In this document: piece after piece, positions 6,888-15,896 of the stretch
Layout: each line of letters begins with the position of its first letter
Position numbering within the stretch: position 1 is the first letter of the stretch
Source: Marivita sp.
GTDB lineage: Bacteria; Pseudomonadota; Alphaproteobacteria; Rhodobacterales; Rhodobacteraceae
Direction of reading: 5' to 3'
NCBI RefSeq assembly: GCF_020055635.1
Contig: NZ_JAIPUT010000033.1
Location: forward strand, 1-48,100
DNA: 48,100 bases
The notes under the pieces: generated by a model
Told to the model about the DNA's origin: nothing
Databases searched by the model: none
What the model saw: the letters and a program-made list of their open reading frames with translations, nothing else
Made by a program: the position numbers and the translations under genes

Positions 6888-9800
6888 TCACGCCGCAGCC
6901 CGCTCAGCCTTCTTCGCGCTGCGCATGAAGAACGCATAGTAAAACACCGGGGCAGCCACCAAAGTCAGGATCGACGCAAAGGCCAAACCGCCCATGATCG
7001 TCACCGCCATCGACCGGAAGAACGCATCCCAGATCAGCGGCGTCATGCCCAGAATGGTCGTCGCGGCTGCCAGAACAACGGGCCGAAGACGCGATGTCGA
7101 CGCCTCGACAATCGACTCCTTCAGCGACTGATCGGGCTTTTCCTCGCGCACGATGTCGATCTCCTCGACCAAGACGATCCCGTTCTTGATCAGCATCCCC
7201 GACAGCGACAGCAAACCCAGAAGCGCGGTAAACGTGAAGGGGAACCCGGTGCCCAGAAGCGCGAGACTGACCCCGTTGACCGACATCGGCACCAGAAGCC
7301 AGATGATCAACGGTTGCCGCAACGCATTGAACAGCAGGACCGAGATCACCACCATGATGATCAGGCTCATCGGCAATTGCCGCCCAAGGCTTTCCTGCGC
7401 CTGCGACGAGCTTTCCAGCTCTCCACCCCATTCCATCTTGTAGCCCGGCGGCAACTCCATCGCCTCGATGGTGTCCGTGACTTCGGTCTGGACCTGGGCC
7501 GCGGTCAGGCCCTTGACGATATCGGCGCCCACGGTAATCGTCAGAAGCCGGTCGCGCCGCATCAGCAGCGTGTTCTGCGGCTCGAAGGTCAGACCGTCGG
7601 TCACCTGTTCCAGCGGCACGAAGGCCTGTGCGTTCTGCGAATAGACCACGTGATCGGTCAGGGCCAGACCCGCCTCGGGATCGGCGCGCAGGACGATGGG
7701 AATCTGCCGATCCCCTTCGCGGTAGACTCCGGCCTCGATCCCCGTGGTTGCAAAGCGCAGGATTGACGTGATGTCGTCGCGGGTGATCCCCGCCTCCTGC
7801 GCACGGTCGGTGGCATAGACCGGCTTGAGCACCAGTTCCTGTTCGCGCCAGTCGATGCGCGGGGTCACGATGTTCTCCGAGGCCGCGGCAAAGCGCGCCA
7901 TCGCCTCATCCGCCAGGTCGCGCAGCACCGTCGGATCGGAGCCGGAGAACCGCACCTGGATCGGATCGCCGCCACCGGGGCCGAAGGCCAGCCGTTTCGC
8001 GCGGAATTCCCCTTGCGGCAGGGTCTGCGCGGCGAAGTCCTCGAGATCGGCGATCAGCGGGGCGATCTGGTCGATCGTCTCGGTCCGCACGATGATGTGC
8101 CCATAGCTCGGGTTCGGGTCCTCGGCCTGGTAGGTCAGCATGAACCGGTCTGCCCCGCGCCCGACAAAGGCGGTGGCCGACACCACGTCCTGCTGGCCTG
8201 CCAGCCAGTCCTCGAAGACCGCGAGATCGCGCGAGGTTTCCTGAATCGACGCGCCTTGGTCCAGCTTGTAATGCACGAAGAACAGCGGCGTGTTGCTGTC
8301 GGGAAAGAACTGCTGCTTGATCTGCCCGAAGAGCATGAAACAGACCACCGTGATCCCGACCAGACCGAGGATCACCAGCCACCAGGCCCGCAACGCGCCG
8401 CGCAGGGTTGTGCCGTAAAGCCGGAAGAAAAACCCGCCATAGGCGTCCGTGTCCTCACCGGATCCGCGCTTGAAGAAATAATGCCCCAGAAGCGGCGTCG
8501 CCGTCAGGGCCAGCACCCAGGACAGCAAGAGCGATATTCCGATCACCGCGAAAAGCGAGAACAGGAATTCGCCGGTCGCGTCGGGGCTGAGCCCGATCCC
8601 GGCAAAGGCCATGATCCCGATCACCGTCGCGCCCAGCAGCGGGATCTGCGTCTTGCTTGCCGCCTCGTCCGCCGCGTCGCGCGAAGTCTTGCCGCGCCGC
8701 ATGGCGATCTGCATGCCCTCGGCCACCACGATGGCGTTGTCCACCAGCATGCCCATCGCGATGATCAGGGCTCCCAGGGAAATGCGCTCCATCTCGATGG
8801 AAAAGATCGCCATGAAGAACAGCGTGCCCACCACCGTCAAAAGCAGCGTCACGCCCACGACGATCGCCGCGCGCCAGCCCATGAACAGCGCCAGCACGAT
8901 CACGACGATGCTGACCGACATGGCAAGGTTGATCAGGAACGCGTTCGAGGCTTCCTCGACAACGACATGCTGTTGGTAGATCGGCAGCAACTCGACACCG
9001 ACCGGGATTTGCGACGACAGTTCCGCCAGCTTGGCATCGGCGCGTTTGCCCACATCGACGATGTTTTCCGACCCGATCCCGGCAACCCCGATGGTGAACG
9101 CCTCGACGCCATTGTGCCGGATCATCAGGTCCGGCGTGTCTTCGCGGGCCCGTGTCACTTCGGCAAAGTCGAACAGGTTGAGGATCTCTCCGCCGACCCC
9201 GACGGTCAGCCCGGCAATTTCCTGAACCGTGTCATAGCCCTCCGGCCCCTGGATCAGCGTGCGCCCGTCCTCCGTCTGGATCGAGCCCCCGTCCACGACC
9301 GAATTCGCATTCGCCAAAGCGCCCTGGATCGCGGCCGGCGGGATGTTGAGATTGGTGCTCAGAACAAGGTTCGGCTCCACATGGATCACCTCGCCCGGCA
9401 CCCCGGAAAGCGCGACATCGGCGACCCCGTCCACCGTCAGCAATTCGCGCCGCAGAAAGGTGGACAGATCGTGGATCTCGGCATCGGTAAAGCCCGGTGC
9501 GGTCACCGCGTAGTAGATGCCGTACACATCCCCGAACCCGTCGTTCACGAACGGCCTGCCCACGCCCGACGGGAGTCGCGCCGCCGTCACCCGGTTGCGC
9601 AGCTTGGTCCAGATCTCGGGCAGTTCCTCGCCGTCATACTGGTCTTTCATGTCCACGGTGATCCGCGACAGGCCGGGCTGGTTCACCGACCGCACCTCCT
9701 TGACCTCGGACATCTTCTGGATCTCGGATTCCAGCGGTTCCGACACTTCGCGCGCGACCTGCTGTGCGCTGGCGCCGGGATATTCGGTGATCACCACGGC

Positions 9801-9932
9801 GGTCTTGATGGTGAAGGCCGGGTCTTCGAGCCGTCCGAGGGTGAAGAACCCCCAGATGCCGCCCAGAAGCGCCACGAGCATGATGAGCCAGGTGAGGATC
9901 GGCCGGTCGATGGAGGCTTTTGCGATGTTCAT
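6888..9932 (-). CDS. RND-family efflux transporter, inner-membrane pump
   Basis: 1014 residues, the full AcrB/MexF-type length. There is one N-terminal helix (12-30), a large periplasmic domain, a helix block near 335-500, a second periplasmic domain and a final helix block. Helix 4 holds GMLVDNAIVVAEG with one acidic residue (D398) followed by N399, where AcrB has two aspartates; TM10 keeps a lysine (GMLIKNGIVLVEE). It should export lipophilic compounds by proton antiport with the adaptor encoded just upstream (10-base gap). No outer-membrane channel gene is adjacent. The start at 9932 begins the conserved MNIAKASIDRPILTW; the frame stays open upstream into the adaptor gene. Confidence 0.93.
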   Translation of the reverse strand: MNIAKASIDRPILTWLIMLVALLGGIWGFFTLGRLEDPAFTIKTAVVITEYPGASAQQVAREVSEPLESEIQKMSEVKEVRSVNQPGLSRITVDMKDQYDGEELPEIWTKLRNRVTAARLPSGVGRPFVNDGFGDVYGIYYAVTAPGFTDAEIHDLSTFLRRELLTVDGVADVALSGVPGEVIHVEPNLVLSTNLNIPPAAIQGALANANSVVDGGSIQTEDGRTLIQGPEGYDTVQEIAGLTVGVGGEILNLFDFAEVTRAREDTPDLMIRHNGVEAFTIGVAGIGSENIVDVGKRADAKLAELSSQIPVGVELLPIYQQHVVVEEASNAFLINLAMSVSIVVIVLALFMGWRAAIVVGVTLLLTVVGTLFFMAIFSIEMERISLGALIIAMGMLVDNAIVVAEGMQIAMRRGKTSRDAADEAASKTQIPLLGATVIGIMAFAGIGLSPDATGEFLFSLFAVIGISLLLSWVLALTATPLLGHYFFKRGSGEDTDAYGGFFFRLYGTTLRGALRAWWLVILGLVGITVVCFMLFGQIKQQFFPDSNTPLFFVHYKLDQGASIQETSRDLAVFEDWLAGQQDVVSATAFVGRGADRFMLTYQAEDPNPSYGHIIVRTETIDQIAPLIADLEDFAAQTLPQGEFRAKRLAFGPGGGDPIQVRFSGSDPTVLRDLADEAMARFAAASENIVTPRIDWREQELVLKPVYATDRAQEAGITRDDITSILRFATTGIEAGVYREGDRQIPIVLRADPEAGLALTDHVVYSQNAQAFVPLEQVTDGLTFEPQNTLLMRRDRLLTITVGADIVKGLTAAQVQTEVTDTIEAMELPPGYKMEWGGELESSSQAQESLGRQLPMSLIIMVVISVLLFNALRQPLIIWLLVPMSVNGVSLALLGTGFPFTFTALLGLLSLSGMLIKNGIVLVEEIDIVREEKPDQSLKESIVEASTSRLRPVVLAAATTILGMTPLIWDAFFRSMAVTIMGGLAFASILTLVAAPVFYYAFFMRSAKKAERAAA

Positions 9933-9942
9933 GACGCGATGC

Positions 9943-10974
9943 TCAGTTCGAGAAGCCGGTAAAGCGCCTGACGATGTCGCCATCGCTCAGCTGGCTCACA
10001 CCGCTGGCGATGATTTCCTCGCCGGGTTCAAGGCCGCCGACCACCCGGACATCGCCGCGACTGCTCGGCTCGATCTCGACCGGGCGAAGCGACACCGTGC
10101 CGTCATCGGCGCCCCTGGGGGTGAAAACCATCACGTTGGGGCTGCCATCATTACCGGTCGCCACCGCCGAGGCCGGGATGCGGATATCCCCGGCCATTCC
10201 GGTGATCCTCGCATGGACCGTCACCGACGATCCTGGCAGGATCGACTGATCCTCGGGCGGCGCCATGCCCAGCGTGATCTGGTAGGTCTGGCCGACCTGC
10301 GATGTCTCGGCGTTGAATTCGCGCGGCGTCACCGGATACCGCGTCTTGTCGAACGGAAACTGCGCCCAAAGCTCGGTATCGGGGTCTCTGCCGGCCCGCT
10401 GGAACAGGATCTCCGGCACTTCGATATCGATCCGGAGTTCGGACATGTCATGCAGGCGCGCCACCGGCGTGCCGGGCGAAATCGTCGAATAATTCGCCAC
10501 GTTCCGAGACGCGACCAAGGCGTCGAACGGGGCATGCAACGTCGCGTTCTGCAATTCCCGCTGGGCATTGCGCACCGCGATTTCCGCCAGTTGAAGCGAG
10601 GTCTTGGCATCGTCCACCGACACCTGGCTCACCGTGCTGCCTTCAAGCTTTTGCAACCGTTCCAGCGTGCGTTCGGCCTGGTCCTTCTGCACCCGCGCCT
10701 GATCGAGCGCCAGTTCGAACGGCTCAAGGTCAAGCTGGGCGACGGTGTCGCCCTGGGCGATCCGGTTGCCTTCGATCAACGGCAGATCGATGATCTGGCC
10801 GCCGACCTGAAACGCCAGATCGACGGTTTCCTTGGCAACCACATGACCGAAGAATTGCCGGATCACCGCGCCATCGGTCGAATTGACCTCGATGATCTTG
10901 GCCAGCCGGGCCTCCTGCGCAACGGCCAGGGCCGGGACCAGAGAGATCAACAACATAACAAGAAGACGGCGCAT
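9943..10974 (-). CDS. RND efflux periplasmic adaptor (membrane fusion protein)
   Basis: 343 residues. A signal peptide (MRRLLVMLLISLVPALAVAQ) is followed by the MFP order: barrel-sandwich half (VDLAFQVGGQIIDLPLIEGN near 52-71), a short coiled-coil hairpin (about 90-140), the second lipoyl half (NATLHAPFDALVASRNV), a beta-barrel and a membrane-proximal domain ending LEPGEEIIASGVSQLSDGD. It links the RND pump to an outer-membrane channel. It is the first gene of the two-gene operon; a 19-base inverted repeat about 82 bases upstream is the likely control site. Confidence 0.92.
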   Translation of the reverse strand: MRRLLVMLLISLVPALAVAQEARLAKIIEVNSTDGAVIRQFFGHVVAKETVDLAFQVGGQIIDLPLIEGNRIAQGDTVAQLDLEPFELALDQARVQKDQAERTLERLQKLEGSTVSQVSVDDAKTSLQLAEIAVRNAQRELQNATLHAPFDALVASRNVANYSTISPGTPVARLHDMSELRIDIEVPEILFQRAGRDPDTELWAQFPFDKTRYPVTPREFNAETSQVGQTYQITLGMAPPEDQSILPGSSVTVHARITGMAGDIRIPASAVATGNDGSPNVMVFTPRGADDGTVSLRPVEIEPSSRGDVRVVGGLEPGEEIIASGVSQLSDGDIVRRFTGFSN

Positions 10975-11055
10975 GACTGAGCTCCAACGGATCAGGAATT
11001 TCCCGTCAGGATGGCGCGAATCCTCGGCCGCACCCTCCTGACCTGCGCGATATCT

Positions 11056-11074
11056 AAACTGATCGGTTCAGTTT
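11056..11074. promoter_or_regulatory. TetR-type operator upstream of the RND operon
   Basis: Perfect inverted repeat AAACTGA-N5-TCAGTTT in the 160-base gap between the RND adaptor start and the TRAP permease stop. Arms of this kind (ACTGA/TCAGT) are common for TetR/AcrR repressors of efflux operons. No TetR gene lies in this window, so the regulator must be encoded elsewhere. Confidence 0.6.
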
Positions 11075-11134
11075 TCCAGAGGAAATATGGTGCGATCGCT
11101 GGTAACACCTGTGCGAAAATATGCAGTCGGCGTG

Positions 11135-12631
11135 TCAATAGAGCCAGAACAGCGTGATCGCCGGGAACAGAACGAGCAGTATGACCCGCAGGATATCCGA
11201 GGTCACGAACCAGATCACCGCCTTGTAGGTCGCCATCATCGGCGTGTCACGATCCATCGAGTTGATGATGAAGAGGTTCATCCCCACCGGCGGCGTGATC
11301 AGCCCGACCTCGACCACGATCAACACGAGGATCCCGAACCAGATCGCCACCCATTCGGCCTCGATCCGGTTCGCCATGCCCTGGGTCACACGGATGTCGA
11401 GCGCCTGCATCTGCTCGCGGGTCAGTTCGATCCCGCCGGCAATCGCCGCGTTGATCGACCCCAGCATCTCCTGCGTCATGCCCTCGGGAATGCCGGTCGC
11501 CAGCACCGCGCGCGCCGCATCGGCCTGCATCACCGCCAGATCGACAAAGCCGAAATCCATGACCGAGATCACCGGGAAAAAGATCGGGATCGTCAGCAGG
11601 ATCATCGACAGGCTGTCCATCAGGCAGCCGAACACCAGGTAGAAGAGCAGGATGAGCGAAAGCACCATGTAGGGGCTGAGCGCCATCTCCACGACCCAGT
11701 TCGACAATTCCTGCGGCACCTGTGTCAGCGCGAGGAACCCGTTGTAGAACGCCGCCCCCAACACGATGAAGAAGATCATCGCGGTGCTCACGGCGGTCTG
11801 GATGATGCTCTGCTTGAACACGTCCCAGCTCAGGTTGCCCGAGACCAGCGCGATCAGGCCCGTGCCCGCCGCCCCCACAGCCGCGCCTTCGGTCGGGGTG
11901 AACCAGCCAAGATAGATGCCGCCGACGACCAGCCCGAAGACAAGCAGAACCGGCCACACGTCGATCAGCGCGCGCATCCGGTCAGCGTAAGGGACCGGGT
12001 CGCGATGCCCCGCGGACTCGGGGTGACGGCGCACGTAAAGCGAGATCGTGATCATGTACCCCAGCGCCGCCAACACCCCGGGGATGAAGGCCGCCAGAAA
12101 CAGCTTGGCGATGTTCTGTTCCGTCAGGATCGCGTAGATGACCAGGATCACCGACGGCGGGATCAGGATGCCCAACGTGCCCCCCGCCGCCAGTGTCGCT
12201 GTCGAGAATCCGCCGGAATAGCCGTTGCGCCGCAATTCGGGCAACGCCACCCGGCTCATCGTGGCGGCGGTGGCCAGCGACGACCCGCAGATCGCCCCGA
12301 ACCCCGCACAGGCCCCGACCGACGCCATCGCGACCCCGCCCCTGCGGTGGCCCAGCCAGGATTCCGCCGCCCGGAACAACGCCTGCGACATGCCCGAAAG
12401 GGTCGCGAACTGGCCCATTAACAAGAAAATCGGAATAATCGACAGGGAATAGCTGGAAAACGTTGAATATGTCTCGGATTTCAGCCGCGCCAGCACCACG
12501 TCCGGACTGCCCAGCGCCAGCCACAGCCCACCGATCCCGCAAAGCAGCATCGCCAGCCCGATGGGCGCGCGCAGAAAGATCAGCACCAGCAGGACCGGAA
12601 AGGACCAGATGCCCAGTTCGAGCATGCTCAT
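11135..12631 (-). CDS. dctM: TRAP transporter large permease (DctM)
   Basis: 498 residues, very hydrophobic, with the 12-13 helix layout of the DctM family. Typical blocks include FLRAPIGLAMLLCGIGG near the N-terminus, GSSLATAATMSRVALPE, and LITPPVGMNLFIINSM near the C-terminus. It carries out sodium-coupled uptake of an organic acid delivered by DctP. The start at 12631 overlaps the DctQ stop (ATGA) and is preceded by GGGAGCGG; the frame continues open upstream within dctQ. One oddity is an insert of about 50 residues rich in polar amino acids (near 410-460, with EGMTQEMLGSINAAIAGG), seen in a DctM subset. Confidence 0.93.
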   Translation of the reverse strand: MSMLELGIWSFPVLLVLIFLRAPIGLAMLLCGIGGLWLALGSPDVVLARLKSETYSTFSSYSLSIIPIFLLMGQFATLSGMSQALFRAAESWLGHRRGGVAMASVGACAGFGAICGSSLATAATMSRVALPELRRNGYSGGFSTATLAAGGTLGILIPPSVILVIYAILTEQNIAKLFLAAFIPGVLAALGYMITISLYVRRHPESAGHRDPVPYADRMRALIDVWPVLLVFGLVVGGIYLGWFTPTEGAAVGAAGTGLIALVSGNLSWDVFKQSIIQTAVSTAMIFFIVLGAAFYNGFLALTQVPQELSNWVVEMALSPYMVLSLILLFYLVFGCLMDSLSMILLTIPIFFPVISVMDFGFVDLAVMQADAARAVLATGIPEGMTQEMLGSINAAIAGGIELTREQMQALDIRVTQGMANRIEAEWVAIWFGILVLIVVEVGLITPPVGMNLFIINSMDRDTPMMATYKAVIWFVTSDILRVILLVLFPAITLFWLY

Positions 12632-13212
12632 GTCGCGTCCGCTCCCGGGTCCGGCAGGATCGACCGCCCCGTCGCGGCCAGCGTCACCCGCCCGAGCGAA
12701 CAGTAGATCGCGGTCACCGACGCGACCAGCGCCGCCATGAAACTGGCGGCATAGGACCACCAGACCGGGAATTGCAGCAGGAAGGTGGTTTCCCCGTTGG
12801 CGTATTTGTCGGCCAGACCCGCTGACAGCCGCCAGGTAATCAACAGGATCGCCAGCGTCAGCACCACGTCCCAGAACGCCACCAGCCACGCATTCGCCCG
12901 GTCCGACAGGCGCGATGTGAACACATCGACCGTGGCATGGCCCGCATACAGCTGGCAGATAGGCAGAAAGGCGAAGATCGAAAACGCGATCCCCGCCTCG
13001 ACCAGTTCGAAATCGCCCGTCACCGGCCCGACGCCAGTTGCGATCAACCCGTCGGCAACCCCCTGCGACAGCGTCGTCAGCCAGTCGCTATGGCCCATCG
13101 AATTCAACCCGCGTCCCAGCACCGATACGCAGGTCAGCAGAACCAGCGCCGTCAGGACAACGCCGCCAAGAATGGCCATCGCCCGCGCGAGGCGCTCAAT
13201 CGCCCGTGTCAT
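12628..13212 (-). CDS. dctQ: TRAP transporter small permease (DctQ)
   Basis: 194 residues with four predicted membrane helices (about 10-32, 65-85, 105-125, 145-165), the DctQ layout. It pairs with DctM in the inner membrane. It overlaps dctM by four bases and follows dctP by 63 bases that hold a long hairpin. GGGGGCAG lies upstream of the start. Sequence divergence is normal for this subunit; the call rests on size, topology and position between dctP and dctM. Confidence 0.88.
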   Translation of the reverse strand: MTRAIERLARAMAILGGVVLTALVLLTCVSVLGRGLNSMGHSDWLTTLSQGVADGLIATGVGPVTGDFELVEAGIAFSIFAFLPICQLYAGHATVDVFTSRLSDRANAWLVAFWDVVLTLAILLITWRLSAGLADKYANGETTFLLQFPVWWSYAASFMAALVASVTAIYCSLGRVTLAATGRSILPDPGADAT

Positions 13213-13234
13213 GCCGCTCTGCCCCCTGCCGTGT

Positions 13235-13270
13235 TGCGCGCCGCCCGAAATCCTTTGCGGACGACGCGCA
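13235..13270 (-). terminator. Hairpin between dctP and dctQ
   Basis: Arms 13235-13247 and 13258-13270 form a 13-pair stem on the minus-strand transcript (two G-U pairs) with a 10-base loop, 5 bases after the dctP stop. There is no T-run. It likely protects dctP mRNA or reduces read-through into dctQM. Confidence 0.55.
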
Positions 13271-13275
13271 CCGCT

Positions 13276-14310
13276 TTACTGCGTGTTGTGCTTTTCCAAA
13301 AGCTCATTCGCACGCGCGATCAGGGCATTTCCATCGATGCCCTTCTCGTCCATCTCGGCGATCCACTCGGCGGTGGTGGCCTCCGCCGCTGCGCGCCACG
13401 GACCGGCCTCTGCCTCGGACACGGTGATCAGGTTGTTGCCCATGTCCAGCGCCGCCTCGCGCGAGGGCATATCATCCGCCTGCATCTGCGTGCCGGCCAT
13501 CCGGCTGAACTCGGCCCCCGACTGCGCGTCGATCACCGCCTTGAGATCATCCGGCAGGCCTTCGTAGGCCTCCCTGTTCATCGCGAAGATGAAGCTCGTG
13601 GTGTAGATCGCGTCGCCCTCGAACTCGGTATGGTTCTCGACCAGCTCCGCCACCTTGAGCGCGCCTGTCACCTCCCACGGGATCACCGCACCGTCCACGA
13701 CGCCTTTCGACAACGCCTCGGGGATCGCCGGAACCGGCATGCCCACCGTGGTCGCGCCCAGGTTGGTGAAAAGCTTGTTCGTGACCCGCGTCGGTGCCCG
13801 CAGCTTGACCCCGTTGAGATCGTCCGGAGTCGTGATCGGATCGGCGGAATGGATCACGCCGGGGCCGTGCACCCAGACACCCAGAACCTTGAAATCGGCA
13901 AAATCCTGATCCATCATCTGCTCTTCGGCCAGTTCCCAATAGGCCGCCGACATGTCGCCCGCATCGGTCATGGTAAAGGGCAGCTCGAACACTTCGGCGC
14001 GCGGGAACCGCCCCGGCGTATAGCCCGCCACCGTCCAGATGATATCGGCCACGCCATCAATCGCCTGGTCGATCAGTTGCGGCGGCGTGCCTCCCAGCTG
14101 CATCGACGGGAAATGCTGGATCTCGATCCGCCCGTCCGACGCCTCCATCACCCGCTCGGCCCATGGCACCAGCACGTTCTTGGGCACATTGGCCTGCGCC
14201 GGCAGGAACTGGTGCATCCGCAGCGTGACCTCCTGCGCGAAAGCTCCTGTGCCCAGCGTCAGCGCCAGTGCGGTTGTGCCAGCGAGCCTGAGAAATGCGC
14301 GCTTGATCAT
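13276..14310 (-). CDS. dctP: TRAP transporter substrate-binding protein (DctP)
   Basis: 344 residues. A signal peptide ([24 protein letters not shown] near 24) is followed by the DctP fold. Family blocks include [36 protein letters not shown] and [17 protein letters not shown], the last containing the conserved arginine that usually binds the ligand carboxylate. AGGGAGGAG precedes the ATG; the longer open frame upstream has no signal peptide. It is the first gene of dctPQM. The ligand is unknown; the neighbouring RidA-like and ketopantoate-reductase-like genes hint at an amino or keto acid. Confidence 0.93.
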   Translation of the reverse strand: MIKRAFLRLAGTTALALTLGTGAFAQEVTLRMHQFLPAQANVPKNVLVPWAERVMEASDGRIEIQHFPSMQLGGTPPQLIDQAIDGVADIIWTVAGYTPGRFPRAEVFELPFTMTDAGDMSAAYWELAEEQMMDQDFADFKVLGVWVHGPGVIHSADPITTPDDLNGVKLRAPTRVTNKLFTNLGATTVGMPVPAIPEALSKGVVDGAVIPWEVTGALKVAELVENHTEFEGDAIYTTSFIFAMNREAYEGLPDDLKAVIDAQSGAEFSRMAGTQMQADDMPSREAALDMGNNLITVSEAEAGPWRAAAEATTAEWIAEMDEKGIDGNALIARANELLEKHNTQ

Positions 14311-14415
14311 TGTGGTCTCCTCCCTGTTTTTCTTCCGATATAAACGCACGAAGCGCGCGCCGATTCCAAGGAAAAACTGGCCGGACCCTGGCGCAGGGTT
14401 CTGGACAATCCGCAC

Positions 14416-14440
14416 GCTTGCGGCAAGTGTCGGCGCAAGC
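14416..14440. promoter_or_regulatory. Inverted repeat upstream of the RidA-like gene
   Basis: GCTTGCG-N11-CGCAAGC, 20 bases upstream of the RidA-like start and within the divergent gap to dctP (14311-14459). A CCCTG-N3-CAGGG repeat lies nearby. This is a possible operator; no regulator gene is adjacent. Confidence 0.35.
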
Positions 14441-14459
14441 AACCGACAGGAGTGGACCC

Positions 14460-14801
14460 ATGATCGAACGGCAAGAGACCGGCCAGCGCATGAGCAAGAT
14501 CGTCAAACACAACGGCACCGTCTATCTCTGCGGCCAGGTCGGCAGTGGCGACACCGTGACCGAACAGACGCAGGACTGCCTCGCCCGCGTCGATGCGCTG
14601 CTGGAACAGGCCGGATCGTCCCGCGACCAGATCCTGCAGGCGATCATCTGGGTGTCCGACATGGCACATTTCGCCGAGATGAACGCGGTCTGGGATGCCT
14701 GGGTGCCCAAAGGCCACGCCCCCGCCCGCGCCTGCGGAGAGGTCAAGCTGGCCCGCCCCGAACTCAAGGTCGACGTGATCGTGACCGCCGCCTACGCATA
14801 A
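14460..14801 (+). CDS. RidA/YjgF/YER057c-family protein
   Basis: 113 residues with the RidA layout: [11 protein letters not shown] at about 17-27, [39 protein letters not shown] with the arginine that corresponds to the catalytic Arg of enamine deaminases, and [10 protein letters not shown] at the end. Family members hydrolyse reactive 2-aminoacrylate-type enamines or act on related imines. CAGGAG precedes the start at 14460. It is divergent from dctP and overlaps the next gene tail to tail by 10 bases. It belongs to a RidA-like subgroup rather than clear archetypal RidA, so the substrate is open. Confidence 0.87.
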   Translation: MIERQETGQRMSKIVKHNGTVYLCGQVGSGDTVTEQTQDCLARVDALLEQAGSSRDQILQAIIWVSDMAHFAEMNAVWDAWVPKGHAPARACGEVKLARPELKVDVIVTAAYA

Positions 14802-15772
14802 AGCCCGGCGGTCCGCGCCCGAAGCTGCACCAACGCCAGCACCGTGTCGATTGTCGGTGTTGGCACATTCACAACGCGGCCCAGTTCCTGCACAGACCCC
14901 ACCAGCGCGTCGATCTCCATCGGACGGCCCTGATCCAGATCCTGCAACATCGACGTGCGGTGCGCGCCCACGGCGGCGCCGCCGTCGATCCGCCGCTCCA
15001 CGTCGATGGGGAACTTCACACCCAGCGCCTCGGCAATCTCCTGCGCCTCGAGCATCATGCCCCGCGCCACCGCCCGCGTGCCCGGATCGGTGCACAGCAC
15101 ATCCAGCGTCGCATGGGTCAGCGCCGAGATCGGGTTGAACGACAGGTTCCCCCAGAGCTTCACCCAGATCTCGTCGCGCAAGCGCGGCCGCACCGGCGCC
15201 TTGAGCCCCGCCGAGGACAACGCCTGCGACAGCGCCACCGCACGTTCAGATTTCGACCCGTCCGGCTCGCCCAATGAGAAGCGGTTGCCCTCGATATGCT
15301 TGACCACACCGGGCTCGATCACCTCCGCCGCCGGATAGACGACGCAGCCCAGCACCCGGTCCGGACCAAACCCGTCCCATTGCGCATTGCCCGGGTCCAC
15401 GCTCTCGAGCCGCGTGCCCTCATGTGCGCCACCGATCTTGTGGAAATACCACCACGGCACGCCGTTCACACCGGACACGATCGTGGTGTTCGGCCCGATC
15501 AACGGCTGCATCTTCTCCACCACGGGCGGCACCGAATGCGCCTTCAAGGTGACGATGACGTAATCCTGCTCCCCCAGGCTGGCCGGATCGTCCGAGGCGG
15601 TCACCGACACCACGGTCTCCTGGCCACCCTCTTCGATCAGCTTCAATCCACCCGACTGCATCGCCGCCAGATGCGGCCCACGCGCCACGAGGCTCACATC
15701 GGCCCCCGCCTGCGCCAGCTTCACCCCCATGTAGCCGCCGATGGCGCCCGCTCCGAATACACAAATCTTCAT
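14792..15772 (-). CDS. Ketopantoate reductase (PanE/ApbA)-family oxidoreductase
   Basis: 326 residues. The N-terminal Rossmann domain begins [16 protein letters not shown] (glycine motif at 7-12), and the C-terminal helical domain has [19 protein letters not shown], where the family's catalytic lysine sits. The archetype reduces 2-dehydropantoate with NADPH. Paralogues with other 2-keto acid substrates are common, and its place downstream of a carboxylate transporter-ligase operon fits one of those, so no symbol is given. It follows the ligase gene by 116 bases containing a hairpin and a repeat. Confidence 0.85.
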   Translation of the reverse strand: MKICVFGAGAIGGYMGVKLAQAGADVSLVARGPHLAAMQSGGLKLIEEGGQETVVSVTASDDPASLGEQDYVIVTLKAHSVPPVVEKMQPLIGPNTTIVSGVNGVPWWYFHKIGGAHEGTRLESVDPGNAQWDGFGPDRVLGCVVYPAAEVIEPGVVKHIEGNRFSLGEPDGSKSERAVALSQALSSAGLKAPVRPRLRDEIWVKLWGNLSFNPISALTHATLDVLCTDPGTRAVARGMMLEAQEIAEALGVKFPIDVERRIDGGAAVGAHRTSMLQDLDQGRPMEIDALVGSVQELGRVVNVPTPTIDTVLALVQLRARTAGLYA

Positions 15773-15817
15773 CGCTCACCCCGAAACGATCCGCCGATAG
15801 TCCGCGAACCGCTCCGC

Positions 15818-15850
15818 CTTCATCTTGCCAAGTAAACTCCCGCCGGAGGC
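15818..15850. repeat. Short intergenic repeat, copy 2, with small hairpin
   Basis: Positions 15818-15840 match 3585-3607 at 21 of 23 bases. Next to it, CTCC-CGCC-GGAG (15837-15848) forms a small stem; read on the minus strand the stem is followed by TTTACTT. It fits a dispersed intergenic element with terminator-like form. Confidence 0.6.
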
Positions 15851-15881
15851 TCCCGCAAAAGCCACCCGGCGCTTCATCAAA

Positions 15882-15896
15882 CCGCCTCTCAGGCGG
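15882..15896 (-). terminator. Hairpin spanning the ligase stop codon
   Basis: CCGCCT-N3-AGGCGG on the minus-strand transcript, followed by TTTG, overlaps the stop codon of the acyl-CoA ligase (15889-15891). It is a weak terminator or mRNA end signal before the ketopantoate-reductase-like gene. Confidence 0.45.

Noticed and set aside
8013-9962. A 649-codon plus-strand frame opposite the RND pump
   Set aside because: Mirror of a full-length RND protein; low-complexity His/Asp/Arg composition.
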